Below, piece after piece: positions 17,435 through 26,898 of a stretch of 64,000 bases of DNA. Under the pieces are notes generated by a model. The model worked only from the letters and a program-made list of their open reading frames with translations. It was not told the DNA's origin and ran no database searches. Numbering within the stretch: position 1 is the stretch's first letter; every line of letters starts with the position of its first letter. The DNA is taken from positions 186,001-250,000 of the forward strand of contig NZ_SNUW01000006.1 in assembly GCF_004376845.1 (NCBI RefSeq), given 5' to 3'. The stretch comes from Psychromonas algarum. Its GTDB lineage: Bacteria > Pseudomonadota > Gammaproteobacteria > Enterobacterales > Psychromonadaceae. The position numbers were made by a program, and so were the translations under genes.

Positions 17435-18728
17435 CTATTATAGACAGCTGATAAGGATAATTAGCTGTCATTTTAGCGCTTTATTTTTACTACAGGGCTT
17501 ATTACTGGGTATAACGTTACTGGGAGTAATGTTTAGTAGTCATGCTTCAGCGCAGTCTAATCAATCTATGCCAGAAAATTGGCAACAGATTGAACAACAA
17601 GGACGTAACCAGCCTGTTTATTTTCATGCGTGGGGAGGCGATGCTCAAATTAATAATTACATTCAATGGGTTGCCCGCCGGGTTAAAGAAAAATACCAAA
17701 TAGATTTACAACATGTAAAGCTCACCAATACCAGTGAAGCAGTAAGCCGAGTATTAGCTGAAAAATCAGCGAAGAACCATAAAAATGGGCAAGTTGATTT
17801 AATTTGGATCAACGGAGCTAATTTTGCCTCCATGGCAGAGCACCAATTATTAGTCAAAGATTGGGTTAGAACCATACCTAATTTTTCCTTAACAAATCCA
17901 AGTAACAACCCTGCTATGACACGTGATTTTGGCGTACCGACTGGTGGAATGGAGGCGCCTTGGGGTCAAGCAGCCCTCACCTTTTATTATGACCAGTTAA
18001 AAGTTAAGCAGCCTCCGCAATCTCTGCCACAGTTATTAAATTGGAGTAAACAAAACCCTGGTCGCTTTACTTACCCTAAACCACCAGCATTTTTGGGTAT
18101 AAGCTTTTTAAAATATACATTAATTATTTTAAATGAATCACAACCTGAACACATAAAAGAACAACTTTATCTTCCAGCAACAGCTGAAAGCCAAACACTA
18201 TTATTACCACCATTGTGGGCATACTTAGCGCAATTACATCCTTATTTATGGCGTCAAGGTAAACACTTTGAATCCAATGGCTTAGCAATGAGACGTTTAA
18301 TGGCCGATGGCGAATTACAAGTATCTTTTACCTTTTCAGCAGCTGAAATCCCCTCTGCGATTAGTCGCTATGACCTACCAGACACAACGCGTGCCTATAG
18401 GATGCAAGATGGTAGTTTAAGCAATGTTCACTTTATTGCGATCCCCTATAACTCTGCTCATCGTGATAGTGCGAAATTAGTCGTTAACTTCTTGTTAAGC
18501 CCAGAAGCACAAGCTAAAAAACAGCAAGCATCGGTTTGGGGAGATAGTAGCGTGTTAGACTTATCACAATTAAATACTTTTGAAAAATCGCTATTTAATA
18601 GCAATGAGAAAAAGCATCCCAGTACAATCATTGAAAATATAGACAACACTCGTTTATTAAGTGAATTGCACCCTAGCTGGGTAAAAGTCATCTCGGAACA
18701 ATGGATTGCCCGTTATGGAGTGCAATAA
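17421..18728 (+). CDS. ynjB: YnjB-like ABC transporter substrate-binding protein
   Basis: This is the periplasmic binding component of an importer related to E. coli YnjBCD, whose substrate is unknown. The 435-residue product has a signal peptide (about 28-45, ...SHASAQ). Family blocks include VYFHAWGGDAQINNYIQWV near the start, VDLIWINGANF and PWGQAALTFYYDQ, typical of YnjB and distantly like iron/thiamine binding proteins. Its ATG lies 14 bases inside the DUF547 gene, and the permease start overlaps its stop, so translation is coupled. Confidence 0.88.
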   Translation: MQQTNYYRQLIRIISCHFSALFLLQGLLLGITLLGVMFSSHASAQSNQSMPENWQQIEQQGRNQPVYFHAWGGDAQINNYIQWVARRVKEKYQIDLQHVKLTNTSEAVSRVLAEKSAKNHKNGQVDLIWINGANFASMAEHQLLVKDWVRTIPNFSLTNPSNNPAMTRDFGVPTGGMEAPWGQAALTFYYDQLKVKQPPQSLPQLLNWSKQNPGRFTYPKPPAFLGISFLKYTLIILNESQPEHIKEQLYLPATAESQTLLLPPLWAYLAQLHPYLWRQGKHFESNGLAMRRLMADGELQVSFTFSAAEIPSAISRYDLPDTTRAYRMQDGSLSNVHFIAIPYNSAHRDSAKLVVNFLLSPEAQAKKQQASVWGDSSVLDLSQLNTFEKSLFNSNEKKHPSTIIENIDNTRLLSELHPSWVKVISEQWIARYGVQ

Positions 18729-20446
18729 TGATTGTCCCTAATACTGTATTTACACGCACCATTGCAAGCACACCAACTTTACTCATTTTATTATTAGTGG
18801 TACCTGTCCTTGGTGGTTTATTAGGTTTGTTATTACCCGCTTTTGGCTGGTTACCTGCGCTTAACTCAACTGAATTTAATTTACTTGGATTTGAACATCT
18901 TTTGGCAACACCTGGTATCGAACGTATGGTGTTACTGAGCTTTACAACTAGTTTAATCAGTACCTTATTCGCGTTTTTGATCACTATCTTAATATTAGCG
19001 AGTTATTTTAATAGTCCATGGCTACATAGGATCCAGCGTCTCTTAGGGCCTGTATTAGTCATTCCTCATGCAGCAGCAGCAATTGCAATTGGATTTCTGA
19101 TCACCCCTTCAGGATTTATATCTCGAGTTTTTTCACCTTGGTTAAGTGGATGGGATAATCCACCTGACTGGTTACTTCCTAACGACCCTTATGGGTTAAG
19201 TATTATTTTAGGTTTAACGCTAAAAGAATTACCTTTTCTGTTATTAATTGCATTAGGTGTATTAGCGCAACCAGAAATCGGAAGAACCTTAAAAGCACAA
19301 CATAAAGTCGCATTAAGTTTGCAGTATTGCCCTATGACAGCTTTTTTTAAAGTCATTTTACCGACACTTTACGGATATATGCGTTTACCTATTTTGGCGG
19401 TATTAGCTTATTCCAGTGCTAGCGTCGAGATCCCATTAATTTTAGGACCTAATACTCCACCTACTTTAGCGGTTGCGATCATGCAGTGGTTTCATGATCC
19501 TGATTTAAGTTTACGTATTCAAGCATCGTCAGGGGCTATCTTACAAATTGCTATCACATTATTAGTCTTAGCAACATGGACTCTATTAGAGCGCCTTACC
19601 AAAAAATTGCTGCTCGGAAAACTCACTAATGGTCAACGCGAAGTCGGAGGTATGTTCATTAAGCAGTTTACTAATGCACTTACATTTATGATGCTGAGTA
19701 TGATTGGATTCGCGTTAATCGCTATGCTGTTGTGGTCATTTTCTGGTTTTTGGTCTTTCCCTGATTTGCTGCCACAACAACTTGTTAGCCTGCATTGGCA
19801 ATCGGCACTTACACAAATGCAAGCGCCGCTATGGAATACATTAAAAATAGCTCTTACTACGGCATTACTAGCCATTGTATTAACCTTATTTGTACTAGAA
19901 GCGGAGCAACAAACCACTAAAAATATTGCTGTAATCAGTGGCTTTATTATCTACTTACCCTTACTTGTGCCTAGCATCGCCTTTTTATTTGGCTTGGTAT
20001 GGGTATTGGAACAGATAAATAGCCAACACTCTTTTATTAATGTGGTATTAGCTCACCTGCTTTTTGTCTTACCCTATGTATTTTTATCCTTGGCCACCAG
20101 CTACCGCCGTTTAGATCCTCGTTTTAGTGCTGTAGCTGCAAGTTTAGGTGCAAGCCCAGCTAAGATTTTCTGGCAATTAAAATTACCTTTATTATTCGCA
20201 CCAATTTTAATTGCTTGTGCCTTAGGGTTAGCTATTAGTTTTGGTCAGTATTTACCGACATTATTAGCAGGTGCAGGGCGACTTAATACCATCACCACTG
20301 AAGCGGTTACCTTAGCAAATGGAGCAAGTCGTAGAACCAGTGCTGTATACGCTTTAGTGCAAATGTTATTACCCGCTTTATTCTTTTTATTAGCTTGGTT
20401 ACTACCAAAGCTTTTCTTCCGCGCATCAAGTGAGGACATTAAATGA
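18728..20446 (+). CDS. ynjC: YnjC-like ABC transporter permease (two fused permease halves)
   Basis: The start at 18728 overlaps the ynjB stop (TAATG) after a GGAG site; the longer frame from 18701 lies in ynjB. The 572-residue product has about twelve membrane segments in two halves, each with an EAA-type cytoplasmic loop (KVALSLQYCPMTAFFKVILP near 200, AASLGASPAKIFWQLKLP near 475). It is therefore a fused homodimer-like permease. E. coli YnjC is similar in layout (511). It forms the channel of the importer with YnjD. Confidence 0.87.
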   Translation: MIVPNTVFTRTIASTPTLLILLLVVPVLGGLLGLLLPAFGWLPALNSTEFNLLGFEHLLATPGIERMVLLSFTTSLISTLFAFLITILILASYFNSPWLHRIQRLLGPVLVIPHAAAAIAIGFLITPSGFISRVFSPWLSGWDNPPDWLLPNDPYGLSIILGLTLKELPFLLLIALGVLAQPEIGRTLKAQHKVALSLQYCPMTAFFKVILPTLYGYMRLPILAVLAYSSASVEIPLILGPNTPPTLAVAIMQWFHDPDLSLRIQASSGAILQIAITLLVLATWTLLERLTKKLLLGKLTNGQREVGGMFIKQFTNALTFMMLSMIGFALIAMLLWSFSGFWSFPDLLPQQLVSLHWQSALTQMQAPLWNTLKIALTTALLAIVLTLFVLEAEQQTTKNIAVISGFIIYLPLLVPSIAFLFGLVWVLEQINSQHSFINVVLAHLLFVLPYVFLSLATSYRRLDPRFSAVAASLGASPAKIFWQLKLPLLFAPILIACALGLAISFGQYLPTLLAGAGRLNTITTEAVTLANGASRRTSAVYALVQMLLPALFFLLAWLLPKLFFRASSEDIK

Positions 20447-21093
20447 AAACTCAATCCCCTCCTTCATTAGACATTCGCCATTTGCTGTTAAAGCAAAATG
20501 AGAAAACGTTACTGTCGCTTAATGAAGTCATTAAAGGTGGAGAAATACTCACTATAATGGGACCTTCAGGCAGTGGTAAATCCACACTACTTAACTGGTT
20601 GGTTGGTATGTTACCCAGTAATTTTCAGGCAACAGGTGAATTGTATTTAAATGAGAGCAACATTACTCATAGTGCAAGCCATGTTCGACACATTGGATTG
20701 CTTTATCAAGATCCTTTGTTATTTCCTCACTTAACCGTTGAAGGTAATATTGCCTTTGCTATGCCTGCAGGTAATAAACAACAGCGTCTTGATAAAATTA
20801 ATGAAGCATTAGATCAGGTAGGTCTTACAGGTATGGGCAAACGCTTTCCACAAAGTTTATCCGGAGGACAACAAGCACGTATTGCCTTATTACGAGTTTT
20901 ATTAAGTAAACCCAAAGCCATTTTATTAGATGAGCCTTTTAGTAAATTAGACAGTCAATTACGTCAAGAAACACGTCAGTTAGTATTTGAGCAAATACAG
21001 CGTCATTGTTTACCTGCTGTGATGGTCACACATGATCAGAGTGATGCAACTGCCGCGCAGGGAAAAGTGATTACATTAAATTCCACCTCGTAA
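20443..21093 (+). CDS. ynjD: YnjD-like ABC transporter ATP-binding protein
   Basis: This is the ATPase of the importer. The 216 residues contain Walker A GPSGSGKST (40-48), the signature LSGGQQAR, Walker B AILLDEPF and the switch VTHDQSDA. The start overlaps the permease stop by four bases (ATGA). Its length and order (B-C-D) follow E. coli ynjBCD. Confidence 0.92.
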   Translation: MKTQSPPSLDIRHLLLKQNEKTLLSLNEVIKGGEILTIMGPSGSGKSTLLNWLVGMLPSNFQATGELYLNESNITHSASHVRHIGLLYQDPLLFPHLTVEGNIAFAMPAGNKQQRLDKINEALDQVGLTGMGKRFPQSLSGGQQARIALLRVLLSKPKAILLDEPFSKLDSQLRQETRQLVFEQIQRHCLPAVMVTHDQSDATAAQGKVITLNSTS

Positions 21094-21123
21094 TCCAATC
21101 ATTTACACATAATAGGAAAGCAC

Positions 21124-21738
21124 ATGCTAGATAAATTTATCACTCCTTATATCAAACCTATATTAATGCCTATTGTGGTGCAATTAGATAAACGCAAGGT
21201 ACATGCAGACCAAGTAACTTTAGTGGGTTTTGGCATCGGTTTATTAGCCTTACCACTGCTAGCAGCACAACTTTGGACGGCAGCATTAGTCATGATAGTG
21301 CTTAATCGTGTACTCGATGGTTTAGATGGTGCACTTGCTCGTTATCAACAACAATCGAATAGTGCGGGTGGATATTTAGATATCTGTGTCGACTTCTTAT
21401 TTTATGCCGCTATTCCATTAGGTTTTGCTTTAGCCGAACCTATTGAAAATGCATTGCCTGCCACCGTCTTATTAGCTGTTTTTATTGGCACGGGTTCCAG
21501 TTTTTTAGCATTTGCGATCCCAGCAGAAAAGCTAAATTTAGCACGTCCACAATTTGCTAATAAAAGCTTTTATTTTTTAAATGGATTAACTGAAGGCACT
21601 GAGACTATCGCCTTTTTTGTCGCTTTTTGCCTATGGCCAACTTACTTCCCAGAGCTTGCTTATAGTTTTGCATTGTTAGGTGCGATCACTATTTTCACTC
21701 GTATTCATGGTGGCTACCAAACCTTAAAAAACAAATAA
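21124..21738 (+). CDS. ynjF: CDP-alcohol phosphatidyltransferase family protein (YnjF-like)
   Basis: Enzymes of this family transfer a phospho-alcohol from a CDP-linked donor to an acceptor alcohol in membranes. The 204-residue membrane protein carries the full signature DG(x)2AR(x)8G(x)3D(x)3D at residues 68-90 (D68, G69, A72, R73, G82, D86, D90), so catalysis should be intact. E. coli also has ynjF beside ynjBCDE. Here ynjE (rhodanese) is absent. The acceptor is unknown. It lies 30 bases after ynjD with an AGGAAAG ribosome site. Confidence 0.85.
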   Translation: MLDKFITPYIKPILMPIVVQLDKRKVHADQVTLVGFGIGLLALPLLAAQLWTAALVMIVLNRVLDGLDGALARYQQQSNSAGGYLDICVDFLFYAAIPLGFALAEPIENALPATVLLAVFIGTGSSFLAFAIPAEKLNLARPQFANKSFYFLNGLTEGTETIAFFVAFCLWPTYFPELAYSFALLGAITIFTRIHGGYQTLKNK

Positions 21739-21803
21739 AAGTAATGTAGAAAATTATATTGAAAACGGCATAATACGCGACATAGAAAATAGCAGGATAA
21801 TTT

Positions 21804-22634
21804 ATGATGATCGACGATACATTTATTCGACTAGGTGTTTTTTTTCTTGTTCTAGTTGTAATGATAGGATTAGAAATTCGCTCACCCGCAAGGCAACTTC
21901 CTAAATCGACAAAACTACCCATTGTTAGTAAAAGTAAGGCCCAAATAATCCGATTATTAGGTAATTATGGGATCACCATTATATCTGCTGTGGTAGCAAG
22001 ATTATTACTACCGGTAGGATTAGTGGGGGTTGCAGTTTTCAGCACAGATCATGACTGGGGGATATTTAACCTAATTCCAATACCTAGTTGGTTAACTATT
22101 ATTTTAAGCCTTTTATTATTAGATTTATTAATATATTGGCAACACCGTTTATTCCATGAAATACCCTTATTATGGAAGTTACATCGAGTCCATCATGCAG
22201 ATCCTCATGTTGATAGCAGCACTGGGTTACGCTTTCATCCATTAGAAATAGTAGCGAGTTTACTAATTAAGGCACTTGCTATTTTTATGCTGGGGATCCC
22301 TGCTGTAGCCGTTATTCTTTTTGAAGTTTTACTCAATGGATTTGCCATTTTTAATCATGCCAACATTCGTTTACCGCATCGTATTGAAAGTGTTGCTCGA
22401 CGTTTTATCATGACTCAAATATTACATCGGATCCATCATAGTCAACGAGTCGATGAGAATAACTGTAATTATGGGTTTAGTGTCATCTGGTGGGATCACT
22501 TATTCTTAAGCTACACCGATAAATCCACCAAACTAGACTCAAAAATTGAACTTGGGCTTGCTGAATACCCTGATGCAAAGCAAAACACTCATTTACTGGG
22601 ATTATTAATGATGCCCTTTAAAAGAAATGAATAG
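21804..22634 (+). CDS. Fatty acid hydroxylase / sterol desaturase family protein
   Basis: These are membrane di-iron enzymes that hydroxylate or desaturate lipids. The 276-residue product has four membrane segments. The histidine clusters that hold the irons are HRLFH, HRVHH and HPLE in the first half and HRIHH near residue 210, so the active site looks complete. It starts 65 bases after the ynjF gene in the same direction, which suggests it belongs to the same unit, though it could be independently transcribed. The substrate is not predictable. Confidence 0.82.
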   Translation: MMIDDTFIRLGVFFLVLVVMIGLEIRSPARQLPKSTKLPIVSKSKAQIIRLLGNYGITIISAVVARLLLPVGLVGVAVFSTDHDWGIFNLIPIPSWLTIILSLLLLDLLIYWQHRLFHEIPLLWKLHRVHHADPHVDSSTGLRFHPLEIVASLLIKALAIFMLGIPAVAVILFEVLLNGFAIFNHANIRLPHRIESVARRFIMTQILHRIHHSQRVDENNCNYGFSVIWWDHLFLSYTDKSTKLDSKIELGLAEYPDAKQNTHLLGLLMMPFKRNE

Positions 22635-22715
22635 CCCAAAAGCTGATTTTAATAGTGAAGATAAAACCTGTCTTTGTTAAGATGTCGAAAATTAAAATGC
22701 CTAACGGAGAGTCAC

Positions 22716-23861
22716 ATGGCTTACACTACTTTCTCTACTCTTTCTAACGATGCACTTAAAGAGCCAATGTTTTTTGGTAACCCTGTTAACGTGGCTCGTT
22801 ATGATCAACAAAAATTTGAAGTATTTGAAAAATTAATTGAAAAACAGCTTTCATTTTTTTGGCGTCCTGAAGAGATTGATGTAAGTCGAGATCGTATCGA
22901 TTTTTTAAATCTTCCTGATCATGAGCAACATATCTTCATCTCAAATTTAAAATATCAAACACTGCTTGATTCAATTCAAGGTCGTAGCCCAAATGTTGCA
23001 TTATTACCTATCGTATCACTACCTGAACTAGAAACTTGGATTGAAACATGGGCATTTTCTGAAACAATCCACAGCCGTAGTTATACGCATATTTTACGTA
23101 ACCTATTCACTGATCCAAATGAAGTGTTTGAAGATATTGTTAATAATAATGAAATTCAAAAGCGTGCAATTGATATTTCATATTATTATGACGAACTGAT
23201 CCATGCAGTGCAGTTCATGCAATTACATGGTTTAGAGCAAACTAAAGTTGAGTATATTAATCTTCAAGGTAAAGCAGAAAAAATTACTTTACGTGATATT
23301 AAGAAAAAATTATATCTATGTATCTGCTCTACTAACGCATTAGAAGCAATTCGTTTTTATGTCTCTTTTGCATGTTCATTTGCTTTTGCTGAACGCGATT
23401 TATTAGAAGGTAATGCAAAAATAATTAAATTAATCGCCCGCGATGAAGCCTTACATTTAAATTCAACACAACAAATTTTAAACCTATGGGCTGATGGCAA
23501 AGATGATCCTGAAATGGCTGAAATTGCATTAGAATGTTTTGCAGAAGGACGTGAAATTTTCTTAAAAGCAGCACAACAAGAAAAAGAATGGGCGCAATAT
23601 TTATTTAAAGATGGCTCAATGATTGGTTTAAATGAACAAATTTTATGCCAATACGTAGAGTATATTTCTAACCAACGTATGCAGGCCATTGGTTATGAAG
23701 CTCCTTTTGAAGTTAAAAATAACCCAATCCCATGGATTAATCATTGGTTAGTCAGTGACAACGTACAAGTTGCACCACAAGAAGCTGAAATAAGCTCTTA
23801 CTTAGTGGGACAAATTAATAGTTCCGTTGATAGTGAAGACTTAAGTACATTTGAGTTATAA
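22716..23861 (+). CDS. nrdB: Class Ia ribonucleoside-diphosphate reductase, beta subunit
   Basis: NrdB carries the di-iron centre and tyrosyl radical. The start at 22716 ([20 protein letters not shown]) matches E. coli NrdB and has GGAGAG upstream, giving 381 residues (E. coli 376). The frame upstream to 22674 is not conserved. Iron ligands lie in [12 protein letters not shown], the YYDELIHA helix and ARDEALHL. The C-terminal [21 protein letters not shown] region is the NrdA-binding tail. No NrdR box is seen in the 81 bases upstream; nrdA is 8.6 kb away. Confidence 0.96.
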   Translation: MAYTTFSTLSNDALKEPMFFGNPVNVARYDQQKFEVFEKLIEKQLSFFWRPEEIDVSRDRIDFLNLPDHEQHIFISNLKYQTLLDSIQGRSPNVALLPIVSLPELETWIETWAFSETIHSRSYTHILRNLFTDPNEVFEDIVNNNEIQKRAIDISYYYDELIHAVQFMQLHGLEQTKVEYINLQGKAEKITLRDIKKKLYLCICSTNALEAIRFYVSFACSFAFAERDLLEGNAKIIKLIARDEALHLNSTQQILNLWADGKDDPEMAEIALECFAEGREIFLKAAQQEKEWAQYLFKDGSMIGLNEQILCQYVEYISNQRMQAIGYEAPFEVKNNPIPWINHWLVSDNVQVAPQEAEISSYLVGQINSSVDSEDLSTFEL

Positions 23862-23876
23862 ACATCATTATTAATA

Positions 23877-24125
23877 ATGCCAATACTTACCTATAACGGT
23901 CAACAATATCCGCTTCATACTGAAAAAACACTGCTTGAGAATTTAGAGTCTCAAGCAGTTTCGGTTGAATTCCACTGTCGAGAAGGCCATTGTGGTGCTT
24001 GTCGTTCAAAATTAATTTCAGGAAAAGTTACTTACAGCCAGTTTCCAATGGCTTATTTGAGAGGCGACGAAGTCTTACTTTGCTGTAGTAAAAGTGAAGA
24101 AAATATCACTATTGATGCCCCCTAA
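23877..24125 (+). CDS. yfaE: YfaE-type [2Fe-2S] ferredoxin
   Basis: YfaE maintains the di-iron tyrosyl radical cofactor of NrdB. The 82-residue plant-type ferredoxin has the cluster ligands in CREGHCGAC (C-x4-C-x2-C) and a last cysteine in VLLCC. It lies 15 bases after nrdB, as in E. coli, so the cofactor-repair partner has stayed with nrdB rather than nrdA. No clear ribosome site is seen, which suggests translational coupling. Confidence 0.92.
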   Translation: MPILTYNGQQYPLHTEKTLLENLESQAVSVEFHCREGHCGACRSKLISGKVTYSQFPMAYLRGDEVLLCCSKSEENITIDAP

Positions 24126-24279
24126 CCTCTATTTTTTGACTAAAAATCATAAAACAAATGTGAACTAAAGTACTGCACACTTCTCAATATAAAAAATATA
24201 ACAATCCATTACTAAAGAGGTAATGAGATAATTAATAAATGATATTTTTTGTACTTTAGACACGGAAGTTTAATTCGGC

Positions 24280-25950
24280 ATGATGCTGAGATCACTTACT
24301 CAACTTACCTTTACAATATTAATAACACTATTTGCTGTGGTGGTTTTTTCACAACCTAACTTTAGTGATGGTTATGAAGCGGCCAAATCAGGCAATGCTA
24401 AAAAAGCAGTTAAAATATGGCAGCCTCTTGCACAGAAAGGAGATACTGCAGCACAATACTCACTCGCTTGGATGTATGAAAGTGGGCAAGGCATTCAGCA
24501 AGATAATAAAAAAGCAGCCTATTGGTATCGAAAGTCAGCTGAAAAAGGTAATAGTGCCGCACAGTTTGTATTAGCGACTATGTATGCAAAAGGTAAAGGG
24601 GTAAAACAAGATAACCTCAAAGCTTTAAGGCTTTTCAAACTTGCAGCAAAGCAAGGTGATGCCATCTCACAATATCAAGTCGCTTATTATTATCACCATG
24701 GTATTGCTACAAAAATAGATTTTACAAAAGCAATTACTTGGTATCAAAAAGCTGCGCAACAGCATCATATATTAGCTCAAATCACTCTCGGCAATATGTA
24801 TCTAACAGGTAAAGGAGTTATACAAGACCATAAAAAAGCAATCCAATGGTATGAGAGCGCCGCAAATCAAAAGAATGCTTTAGCACAATATCAATTAGCA
24901 CATATGTATGAACATGCTTTTGGTACTAAACAAAATCACAATAAAGCGATTGAGTTATATACACTTTCTGCAAAAAATAGTCATTCACAAGCAGCCTATA
25001 AATTAGGTCTTATTTTTGAATCTGGAATAGGGACTGAAGTAGACTTTAAACAAGCTAACTTCTGGTACCGCAAAGCAGCACTACAAGGCAACGCTAATGC
25101 ACAATTTAAATTAGGAAAGTTGTCAGAAGTTGGTAATGGCACAGAGAAAAATATACAAAGAGCAGTTGAATGGTACACAGAAGCCGCTCGTAGAGATCAT
25201 GCGCAAGCCCATTATCAACTAGCGTATATTTATGAGCATGGTGATCAATATTCAACCAACATATCTAAAAATTTAACAAAAGCACTACAGCATTATCAGC
25301 AATCTTCAGCATTAAATAATCCACTAGCTCATGCAAAATTAGCTTATTTTTATGAGCATGGTATACAAACAAATGTAGATAAATCACAAGCAATTAGTTT
25401 GTATGAACAAGCGTCTCAGCCATGGGCAAAATTAAGATTAGAACACTTAAAAAAACATAAAAAGTGTTTAGAGACAGCAACGACACAATTATTTTCAGTG
25501 TTAATTCGATGCTCAAATAGATCGTTATTAAGTACAAAAATAAAGCAACAGTCAATTAAAGCACTTCAAGAAGATCCTCAATCCTGGTCTGATAGTTATT
25601 TTACGGGGGCCATTATTAAAGGTTCGAGTAAATTAATCATTAATTACACTCGAGAAGATGCATTTGCACAAGCAATGTACACATTTGTTGGTAGAAATGA
25701 TCCCGAATTAATTGTCCGAATAAAAAATGATTTAAGTAAACGTTATGGTGAACCTGTCTCTAACAAAGGTAATGTGACAACAGGTCCAGCTAGCTTCCAT
25801 TGGGTTTTAAAAGATAAAATCATAATTAATGTTTTCCGCGCATGGCCAGATACCACGACCTTTGTTGAATATGTTTACCCTGAACATTTCAATTTACAAA
25901 AGGTACAACAAAAACAATCTAACAATAAACTGTTTCTACCTCAAGAGTAG
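24280..25950 (+). CDS. Sel1-repeat exported protein
   Basis: The 556-residue protein has a signal peptide (about 1-25) and about ten Sel1 repeats of roughly 36 residues (about 30-395) in the A-x-Y-x-L-A-x-M-Y-E-x-G-x-G pattern, forming an alpha-solenoid for protein binding. The last 160 residues are a different domain with RIKNDLSKRYGEPV and a final tryptophan-containing strand, which I do not recognise. It has its own promoter region and is followed by a bidirectional terminator. Sel1 proteins often act as scaffolds in envelope or signalling processes. Confidence 0.8.
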   Translation: MMLRSLTQLTFTILITLFAVVVFSQPNFSDGYEAAKSGNAKKAVKIWQPLAQKGDTAAQYSLAWMYESGQGIQQDNKKAAYWYRKSAEKGNSAAQFVLATMYAKGKGVKQDNLKALRLFKLAAKQGDAISQYQVAYYYHHGIATKIDFTKAITWYQKAAQQHHILAQITLGNMYLTGKGVIQDHKKAIQWYESAANQKNALAQYQLAHMYEHAFGTKQNHNKAIELYTLSAKNSHSQAAYKLGLIFESGIGTEVDFKQANFWYRKAALQGNANAQFKLGKLSEVGNGTEKNIQRAVEWYTEAARRDHAQAHYQLAYIYEHGDQYSTNISKNLTKALQHYQQSSALNNPLAHAKLAYFYEHGIQTNVDKSQAISLYEQASQPWAKLRLEHLKKHKKCLETATTQLFSVLIRCSNRSLLSTKIKQQSIKALQEDPQSWSDSYFTGAIIKGSSKLIINYTREDAFAQAMYTFVGRNDPELIVRIKNDLSKRYGEPVSNKGNVTTGPASFHWVLKDKIIINVFRAWPDTTTFVEYVYPEHFNLQKVQQKQSNNKLFLPQE

Positions 25951-26278
25951 CAAGCAAGAGAGCCTTCCCTCCTATATCACTAGTTGTTTTTTAGTAAAAG
26001 TAATCAGGTTTCCCAAGGAGTAACAACTGTAGCTTTAATGCTAAGAGCATTAGCCATGGAAGTTGCCTCATGTGATATTGATAAGTGGCTTTTCTGCTGT
26101 CAGGGCTTTATTTATCTACTTTATTATCTTTGTTAGTAGCACATTTATTATTGTTACTTTTATTAGATAAGCAGCCAAAATGAAAAATAAAAAAGGGAGA
26201 TGAATATATAGTATTCACCTCCCTTTCCTTCATATTGCATTATGACAAATACAATTAACTACTTTCTAAAAATAAAAC
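25951..26278. other. Gene-free region between the Sel1 gene and DUF3010
   Basis: These 328 bases hold a bidirectional terminator and no supported gene. On the minus strand a stop-bounded run of about 31 codons ending in VVTPWET (stop near 26008) looks protein-like but has no start or upstream continuation. It may be a gene relic. Confidence 0.4.
26193..26225. terminator. Bidirectional terminator
   Basis: The stem AAGGGAGATGAATA / TATTCACCTCCCTT (one mismatch in 14) has a five-base loop, an A run before and Ts after. It lies between the convergent Sel1 and DUF3010 genes. Confidence 0.8.
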
Positions 26279-26710
26279 TTAATCAACTTTATGTTCTAGG
26301 TAACCAAAAGCAGTTAACATTGCTTGCTCTTGAAACTTTTTAAGTCCTAATTCTACTGCTGTTGGTGAATTCTGCGCTTGTTTTAAACCTTGTTTGATGT
26401 AGTCAGGTGTTATCACTTGTACGTCAACACCTTGCATTAATTGCAATGCACCTTCAATTTTAAAACTTAATGTATGACCTGCAAATTTACCCTTTAAAGC
26501 ACGTTGACGAATGATCACTTTATCAACTTGGTAATCTTTCATTAACTGTGCAAAATCAAATTGAAACTTTTTTAAAGGTTCAGTATTGATTGGATCGTTT
26601 AATGTTAGTTTTGTTGTGCGTACAGGAGGCACGTCATATAAACCATTTTTGTACTGCATGATTGCAATTACTGCTTCATTACCTGTTAACTCAACACCAC
26701 ATACTCTCAT
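26279..26710 (-). CDS. DUF3010 protein
   Basis: The ATG at 26710 (MRVCGVELTGNEA) has an AGAGGA site six bases upstream and is where family similarity begins, giving 143 residues. The frame extends seven codons further. The family is found in marine gammaproteobacteria and is uncharacterised. The opening beta-strand with an acidic residue and the later VDKVIIRQR and VQVITP strands resemble an RNase H/RuvC-like fold; that is inference. It stands alone. Confidence 0.78.
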   Translation of the reverse strand: MRVCGVELTGNEAVIAIMQYKNGLYDVPPVRTTKLTLNDPINTEPLKKFQFDFAQLMKDYQVDKVIIRQRALKGKFAGHTLSFKIEGALQLMQGVDVQVITPDYIKQGLKQAQNSPTAVELGLKKFQEQAMLTAFGYLEHKVD

Positions 26711-26840
26711 TTTTATTCCTCTTTTTATCACTTTATATCGCCGACAATTTGCCGACTTTTATTATTATCTTAACCTTGTATTACACGCTTTATCTATCGT
26801 ATTAATACACTTAATGGCAATAGTATATTCGCCATAATAG

Positions 26841-26869
26841 AAAAGCCCTAATCAAAGATTAAGGCTTTT
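26841..26869 (-). terminator. Terminator after the isopropylmalate-type synthase gene
   Basis: The stem AAAAGCCCTAATC / GATTAAGGCTTTT has a three-base loop and one mismatch and lies 30 bases past the stop of the synthase gene. The minus-strand side ends in Ts. Confidence 0.75.
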
Positions 26870-26898
26870 CTTGTAAATCGCTATACCACTAAATTAAT

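Noticed and set aside
14373-22634. The cluster between nrdA and nrdB as a prophage or integrative element
   Set aside because: No integrase, transposase, attachment repeats or tRNA edge; codon and base use look like the neighbours.
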